Positions 25,046 through 29,132 of a stretch of DNA of 29,132 nucleotides are shown in pieces. Under the pieces are notes generated by a model. That model worked only from the letters and a program-made list of their open reading frames with translations, did no database searches and was not told where the DNA came from. Location: positions 1-29,132 of the forward strand of contig NZ_DATDMY010000232.1 in NCBI RefSeq assembly GCF_036518555.1, in the 5' to 3' direction. Source of the stretch: Dokdonella_A sp036518555. GTDB taxonomy: Bacteria > Pseudomonadota > Gammaproteobacteria > Xanthomonadales > Rhodanobacteraceae. Every line of letters starts with the position of its first letter. Positions within the stretch are counted from its first letter, which is position 1. A program made the translations under genes and the position numbers.

Positions 25046-25534
25046 TCAAAGCACCCGCTTGCCGTACACGAAGTGGTCCTTCCACCATGCGCCGTCGAGG
25101 CTGTCGAGGCGCACGGTGCCGCCGCTGTTGGGCGCGTGCACGAAGCGGCGTTCGCCGACGTAGATGCCGACGTGGCCGACGTCGCGGCCGCTTTCGAAGA
25201 AGACGAGGTCGCCCGGCTGCAGCAGGTCGATCGCGAGCTTGCGCCGGCCGAGTTCGCTCATCGCCGACGACGAGCGCGGCAGGGACACGCCGGCCGCATC
25301 GCGATAGACGTAGCCGACGAGTCCGCTGCAGTCGAAGCCGGTGTCGGGCGTGTTGCCGCCCCAGCGATACGGGGTGCCCACGAGCGCGATCGCGCGAAAC
25401 AGCACCGCATTGGCCGCACCCGCGCGCGGCGTGCCGGCGACGAGCGGGGGCTCGGCCCGGTGCGGGAGTGTCCCGCAGGCGGCGAGTGCGAGGGCGATCC
25501 CGCAGGTGGCGACGACGCGCGCGTACGATTTCAT
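25046..25534 (-). CDS. NlpC/P60 family peptidoglycan endopeptidase, lipoprotein
   Basis: A 162-residue protein with a lipoprotein signal peptide (lipobox LAAC, lipidated Cys20) and an NlpC/P60 domain: GTPYRWGGNTPDTGFDCSGLV at about 53-73 with the catalytic Cys69, GHVGIYVG with His121, and the third polar residue His133 in RFVHAPNSGG. Enzymes of this kind cut peptidoglycan stem peptides, as Spr/MepS-like cell-wall hydrolases do; here it would be anchored to a membrane on the periplasmic side. All catalytic residues are present. It is convergent with slyD and downstream of a small unknown gene on the same strand. Confidence 0.95.
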   Translation of the reverse strand: MKSYARVVATCGIALALAACGTLPHRAEPPLVAGTPRAGAANAVLFRAIALVGTPYRWGGNTPDTGFDCSGLVGYVYRDAAGVSLPRSSSAMSELGRRKLAIDLLQPGDLVFFESGRDVGHVGIYVGERRFVHAPNSGGTVRLDSLDGAWWKDHFVYGKRVL

Positions 25535-25647
25535 GACGCCACGCTCGCCGAATCCGCGCCGCCCGTCAACGCGTGTCGGCCGGATCGGGCGATCCGCGGG
25601 TTGTTGGTCCAGGTGTGACCGATTTTGTCGCCGCCGAGGAGCCGGAC

Positions 25648-25959
25648 TCAGGCCGCGGTTACACAGAGTGTCAATTTCGGACGACCGGCCGGGGCGGTCG
25701 GCGCTTCGGGCTCCGGCGTCACGAGCAGCGAGTGCAGATCCTTCACGGTCTCCTCGAAGCGGGTCAGGCGCTCGTTCGCGGCCTGCGCGACCGGGTGCGG
25801 AACGCTCCCTGCGTCGAGCAGGCTGCGCACCATTTCCCGCTGCGGCACGGCGAAATCGGGGTCCTGCATGGCTTCGTCGAGCGCGCAGATCAGCGCGGCG
25901 AGCCAGCCGGAATTCGGCGCCCGCAGAGCCAGCAGCAGTTCGTTCGTCGACACCTTCAT
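25648..25959 (-). CDS. Small protein of unknown function
   Basis: A 103-residue, mostly helical, soluble protein starting MKVSTNELLLALRAPNSGW, with an acidic middle (LDEAMQDPDF) and a C-terminal Pro-rich tail (PEPEAPTAPAGRP). I do not recognise the family. The ATG is preceded by GGGGA at a good distance (about 6 bases). The frame shows no signal peptide and no cysteine pair. A sigma-54-like site lies 40 bases upstream of the start. The gene is 113 bases upstream of the NlpC/P60 gene on the same strand. It is probably real because of the ribosome site and natural composition, but without homology this is not certain. Confidence 0.65.
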   Translation of the reverse strand: MKVSTNELLLALRAPNSGWLAALICALDEAMQDPDFAVPQREMVRSLLDAGSVPHPVAQAANERLTRFEETVKDLHSLLVTPEPEAPTAPAGRPKLTLCVTAA

Positions 25960-25999
25960 GTGCGGATCCCCACCGGGCGGCATGCCCCTGCGGGGAAAC

Positions 26000-26015
26000 T
26001 GCACATTTGATGCCA
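26000..26015 (-). promoter_or_regulatory. Sigma-54-like promoter site upstream of the small unknown gene
   Basis: On the minus strand TGGCATCAAATGTGCA keeps the essential GG (-24) and GC (-12) elements with exactly 10 bases between them, and matches TGGCA and TGCA of the consensus. It would start RNA near 25988, about 30 bases before the ATG at 25959. No activator site was identified. Confidence 0.3.
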
Positions 26016-26192
26016 GATTCGATCGAGGCGGGCCGTACCCGCACACGACAGCGCACGGCGGCGAAGTCATCCCGTGGGCGGAGCCTCGGCGATCGCCGGG
26101 CCGGGCGAGCGCGTGAAGTTTGCGAGAGCGGACAGCACCGCGGCGCCCGGAGTCGCGCTGCGCGACGCGCGCACGACGCACGTCGCGGTCCG

Positions 26193-26198
26193 TACAAT
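26193..26198 (+). promoter_or_regulatory. Candidate -10 box (TACAAT) giving a leaderless transcript
   Basis: TACAAT, five of six matches to the consensus, ends 6 bases before the ATG at 26205, and there is no Shine-Dalgarno. Transcription would start on or next to the ATG. No -35 match is visible at 16-18 bases. The rest of the 245-base gap 25960-26204 holds no supported gene. Confidence 0.45.
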
Positions 26199-26204
26199 CG
26201 GCGC

Positions 26205-27458
26205 ATGACTGCTCGACCTTCGGACGTCGTGATCCTCGGCGGGGGCGTGATCGGCCTCGCATGCGCGTATTACCTGCTCCACGAGGGGCGCAGCGTGACC
26301 GTGCTCGAGCAGGGCAGCGCCGGCTGCGCCAGTTCACACGGCAACTGCGGCACGTTGACGCCGAGCCATGCGGGGCCGCTCGCGGCGCCGGGCACGATCG
26401 CGCAGGCCCTGCGCTGGCTGTTCAGGCCGGACGCGCCGTTGCGCATCCGGCCGCGTCCCGATCCGGAACTCGTGCGCTGGCTGCTCGCGTTCGCGCGGCG
26501 CTGCAACGGGCACGACTGGATCGCCGCGGCGCGCGCGAAAGCGCCGCTGCTGCTGCGTTCGCGGGCGCTCGTCGAGGAACTCGTGCGGCGCGAACGGCTC
26601 GACTGCGAGTTCGAGGCGATCGGCACGCTCAGCGTGTTCCGCGACGAGGCGCACTTCGCGCGCGCGCGCGGCATGGCCGAACGGCTCGTCGGCCTCGGCA
26701 TCGCGGTCGAAGCGCTCGATGCCGCTGCGACGCTCGCGCGCGAGCCGGCCCTCAAGCCGGCGATCGCGGGCGCGTTGTTCCATCCCGGCGACGCGTCGCT
26801 GCGACCGGATCGCTACGTCGCCGAGCTTGCGCGCATCGTGCGCGCCGCGGGCGGCCGCATCGAGGAGGGCGCGCGCGTGGACGGCTTCGTGCTCGATGGC
26901 TCGCGCATCGCCGAGGTCGTCGCGTCGAATGGCCGGCACGCGGGCCGCGACGTCGTGCTCGCGCTCGGCGCGTGGTCCCCGCTGCTCGCGCGTCGGCTCG
27001 GTCTGCGCATCCCGATCCAGCCGGGCAAGGGCTACTCGATCACCTATTCGCGTCCGGCCGCGTGCCCGCGCGTGCCGATGACCCTGAAGGAACCGAGCGT
27101 CTGCGTGACCGCATGGGGATCGGGTTACCGGCTCGGCAGCACGATGGAATTCGCGGGCTACGACGATCGCCTCACGCGCGTGCGGCTCGACGCGTTGAAG
27201 CGTGGCGCAGCTGCGTTCCTGCGTGAGCCCGAAGGCGCCGAAGTCGTCGAGGAATGGTACGGTTGGCGCCCGATGGTTCCCGACGACCTGCCGGTGATCG
27301 GTCGGGCGCCGGGGATCGACAACCTGGTGGTCGCAACCGGGCATGGCATGCTCGGCGTCACGATGTCGGCCGGCACCGGCGTGCTCGTCAGCGAGATCGT
27401 CGCGGATCGGCCGCCCTCGCTCGATCCCGCGCCGTTCACGCCGGCGCGCTTCCACTGA
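26205..27458 (+). CDS. DadA-like FAD-dependent amino acid dehydrogenase/oxidase
   Basis: A 417-residue flavoprotein of the DAO superfamily. The N-terminal FAD motif is VVILGGGVIGLACAYYLL (Gly12, Gly14, Gly17) followed by the acidic VTVLEQG. The segment SSHGNCGTLTPSHAGPLAAPG at about 44-63 and the C-terminal block WYGWRPMVPDDLPVIGRAP ... GHGMLGVTMSAGTG are those of D-amino acid dehydrogenase (DadA) and D-hydroxyproline dehydrogenase relatives. The likely reaction is oxidation of a D-amino or secondary amino acid to an imino/keto acid, with electrons passed to the respiratory chain. Which substrate is used cannot be read off. The exported hydrolase gene follows after 16 bases, so the two probably form an operon. 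The start is likely leaderless. Confidence 0.87.
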   Translation: MTARPSDVVILGGGVIGLACAYYLLHEGRSVTVLEQGSAGCASSHGNCGTLTPSHAGPLAAPGTIAQALRWLFRPDAPLRIRPRPDPELVRWLLAFARRCNGHDWIAAARAKAPLLLRSRALVEELVRRERLDCEFEAIGTLSVFRDEAHFARARGMAERLVGLGIAVEALDAAATLAREPALKPAIAGALFHPGDASLRPDRYVAELARIVRAAGGRIEEGARVDGFVLDGSRIAEVVASNGRHAGRDVVLALGAWSPLLARRLGLRIPIQPGKGYSITYSRPAACPRVPMTLKEPSVCVTAWGSGYRLGSTMEFAGYDDRLTRVRLDALKRGAAAFLREPEGAEVVEEWYGWRPMVPDDLPVIGRAPGIDNLVVATGHGMLGVTMSAGTGVLVSEIVADRPPSLDPAPFTPARFH

Positions 27459-27474
27459 TCCCACGGAACCCCGA

Positions 27475-29132
27475 ATGGAACGAACGACCCCGTTGCACCG
27501 TCACTGGCTCCGCGCGATCGTGCTGTCGCTCACGATCGGCGCGATCGCCGCCGCACGTGCCGAGGACGCGGCACCGCCGGGCGACCCGGTCGAGTTCCAA
27601 TGGGGCGTGAAGATCCCGCTTCGCGACGGCGTGCGCCTCAACGCGACCCTGTACAAGCCGCGCGAGCAGAAGGGGCCGCTGCCGTGCGTGTTCACGCTCA
27701 CGCCGTACATCTCGCAGAGCTACCACGAACGCGGCATGTACTTCGCGGCGCACGGCTACGTGTTCCTCACCGTCGACGTGCGCGGCCGCGGCAATTCCGA
27801 GGGCGAGTTCACCCCGTTGCTGCAGGAGGCGAAGGACGGCCACGACGTGGTCGAGTGGCTCGCCGGGCAATCGTATTGCGACGGCAAGGTCACGATGTGG
27901 GGAGGCTCCTACGCGGGCTACGACCAGTGGGCGAGCGCGAAGGAGTTCCCGCCGCACCTCGCGACGATCGTACCGGTCGCGTCGCCGAAACCCGGCGTCG
28001 ACTATCCGATGCAACACAACATGTTCTATTCCTACGACACGCAGTGGCTGACGCTCGTCAGCGGCCGCACATCGCAGGAAGGCATCTTCGGCGACGGCCG
28101 TTTCTGGTCGGCGCAGTTCCGCCGCTGGTTCGACGCGCACGCGCCGTTCCGCGAGCTCGATCGCTATGTCGGCAACCCGTCGCCGCATTTCCAGACCTGG
28201 CTCGACCACCCGATGCTCGACGCGTACTGGGACAGCTTCAGCCCGACGCCCGAGCAGTACGCCCGACTCGCGCTGCCGATCCTGTCGATCTGCGGCCAGT
28301 ACGACGGCGACCAGCCGGGCGCGCTCGCGTTCTATCGCGAGCACATGCGCTACGGCTCGGCGCAGGCGAAGGATCGCCATTACCTCATCATCGGCCCATG
28401 GGATCACGCAGGCACGCGCACGCCGAAGGCCGAGGTCGGCGGCCTCAAGTTCGGCGCCGCATCGTTGCTCGACATGAACGGCCTGCATCGGAGCTGGTAC
28501 GACTGGACGATGAAGGGCGGCGGCAAACCCGGTTTCCTCAAGGACAAGGTCGCCTGGTACGTGACCGGCGAGGAAGCCTGGCGGTATTCGCCGACCCTCG
28601 ACGCGATCACCGCCCGCGAGGACACCTGGTACCTCGATTCGGTCGAAGCGCGGGCGAACGACGTGTTCGCCTCGGGGGACCTCCAACGCGACAAGCCGCG
28701 CGGCCGCACGCCCGACCGCTACGTCTACGATCCGCTCGACACGAGTTCGGCCGAGTGGGAGCAGGACGACGAGCCCGAGGGTCTCGTCGACCAGCGCGGC
28801 GCGATGCTCTATTCCGGCAAGGCCCTGTTCTACCACTCGCCGGTGTTCACGCACGACACCGACATCGCGGGTTTCTTCAAACTCGCCGCGTGGATCTCGC
28901 TCGACCAGCCCGACACCGACATCACGGTCGGCGTCACCGAGGTCAAGGCCGACGGCAGCAGCGTCTACCTCGCCGGCGATTCGCTGCGCGCACGCTATCG
29001 CAAGAGCCTGCGCGCGGCGGAGGCGGTCAAGCCGGGCGCGATCGAACGCTATGACTTCTCGCGTTTCAGCTTCGTCGCGCGTCGCGTGGCGAAGGGCAGC
29101 CGCCTGCGCCTCATGATCGCGCCGATCAATTC
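27475..29132 (+). CDS. Exported CocE/NonD (X-Pro dipeptidyl-peptidase S15-like) hydrolase, 3' end missing
   Basis: The open frame runs from ATG 27475 past the window end, giving at least 552 residues; the last visible residues (RLRLMIAPINS) are near the usual C-terminus, so only some 40-60 residues should be missing. A signal peptide covers about 1-29 (ending AARA). The alpha/beta hydrolase domain has the nucleophile Ser145 in GGSYAGY, the likely Asp277 in GQYDGD, and His311 in GPWDHAG; DVRGRGNSEGEF (101-112) is family-typical, as is the C-terminal jelly-roll (from about 365). Relatives hydrolyse alpha-amino acid esters and amides, cocaine or glutaryl compounds. A periplasmic or secreted amino-acid ester/peptide hydrolase is the best guess, consistent with the amino-acid dehydrogenase gene upstream. 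Confidence 0.9.
   Translation, partial: MERTTPLHRHWLRAIVLSLTIGAIAAARAEDAAPPGDPVEFQWGVKIPLRDGVRLNATLYKPREQKGPLPCVFTLTPYISQSYHERGMYFAAHGYVFLTVDVRGRGNSEGEFTPLLQEAKDGHDVVEWLAGQSYCDGKVTMWGGSYAGYDQWASAKEFPPHLATIVPVASPKPGVDYPMQHNMFYSYDTQWLTLVSGRTSQEGIFGDGRFWSAQFRRWFDAHAPFRELDRYVGNPSPHFQTWLDHPMLDAYWDSFSPTPEQYARLALPILSICGQYDGDQPGALAFYREHMRYGSAQAKDRHYLIIGPWDHAGTRTPKAEVGGLKFGAASLLDMNGLHRSWYDWTMKGGGKPGFLKDKVAWYVTGEEAWRYSPTLDAITAREDTWYLDSVEARANDVFASGDLQRDKPRGRTPDRYVYDPLDTSSAEWEQDDEPEGLVDQRGAMLYSGKALFYHSPVFTHDTDIAGFFKLAAWISLDQPDTDITVGVTEVKADGSSVYLAGDSLRARYRKSLRAAEAVKPGAIERYDFSRFSFVARRVAKGSRLRLMIAPIN

Overview
This is a very GC-rich window (roughly 70% by eye) from a gammaproteobacterium, most likely of the Lysobacterales/Xanthomonadales and perhaps Rhodanobacteraceae-like. 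The evidence is the full ccmABCDEFGHI order for cytochrome c maturation, a Ser/Thr kinase paired with an ECF sigma factor of the type known from Xanthomonas, a bacterial kynurenine 3-monooxygenase, and three exported proteins carrying a short Ile-Phe-x-(Asp/Ser)-Gly-(Phe/Tyr)-Glu motif that I associate from memory with this order. No RNA genes, CRISPR arrays, insertion sequences or phage genes were seen. Codon use is typical high-GC throughout, which produces many long but spurious antisense reading frames.

Layout. 157-5069 (+): a membrane-anchored winged-helix regulator with TPR-like periplasmic part, then a large exported multidomain protein; a strong bidirectional hairpin closes the unit. 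5115-6413 (-): a DUF2938 membrane protein and a YkuD_2-type L,D-transpeptidase-like protein. 6685-15397 (-): the ccm operon, read from ccmA (15397) to ccmI (6685). Most junctions are 4-base ATGA overlaps, but between ccmE and ccmF sits an unrelated exported protein gene with its own candidate promoter, Shine-Dalgarno and terminator. 15463-21387 (-): kmo, a membrane Ser/Thr kinase, an ECF sigma factor and an exported delta-60-repeat protein in one tight run.

21718-22260 (+) encodes a DUF1232 protein, convergent with a class I methyltransferase (22369-23040, -) across a structured inverted-repeat element. 23160-24939 (+): an MFS carrier of the lactate/sialate type and a SlyD-like FKBP prolyl isomerase. 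A hairpin built of degenerate heptamers separates it from a convergent NlpC/P60 lipoprotein (25046-25534, -) and a small unknown protein (25648-25959, -) that has a sigma-54-like site upstream. 26205-29132 (+): a DadA-like FAD amino-acid dehydrogenase and an exported CocE/NonD-type hydrolase that runs off the window end.

How the parts work together. The ccm genes form one pathway: CcmABCD handle heme export/loading onto CcmE, and CcmFGHI ligate heme to reduced apocytochrome c. The kinase and sigma factor look like a signalling pair in which the kinase activates the sigma factor, with the adjacent exported delta-60 protein a possible output. The DadA-like enzyme plus the hydrolase suggest turnover of amino-acid esters/amides or peptides. 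Bases 1-156 hold no gene I can support.
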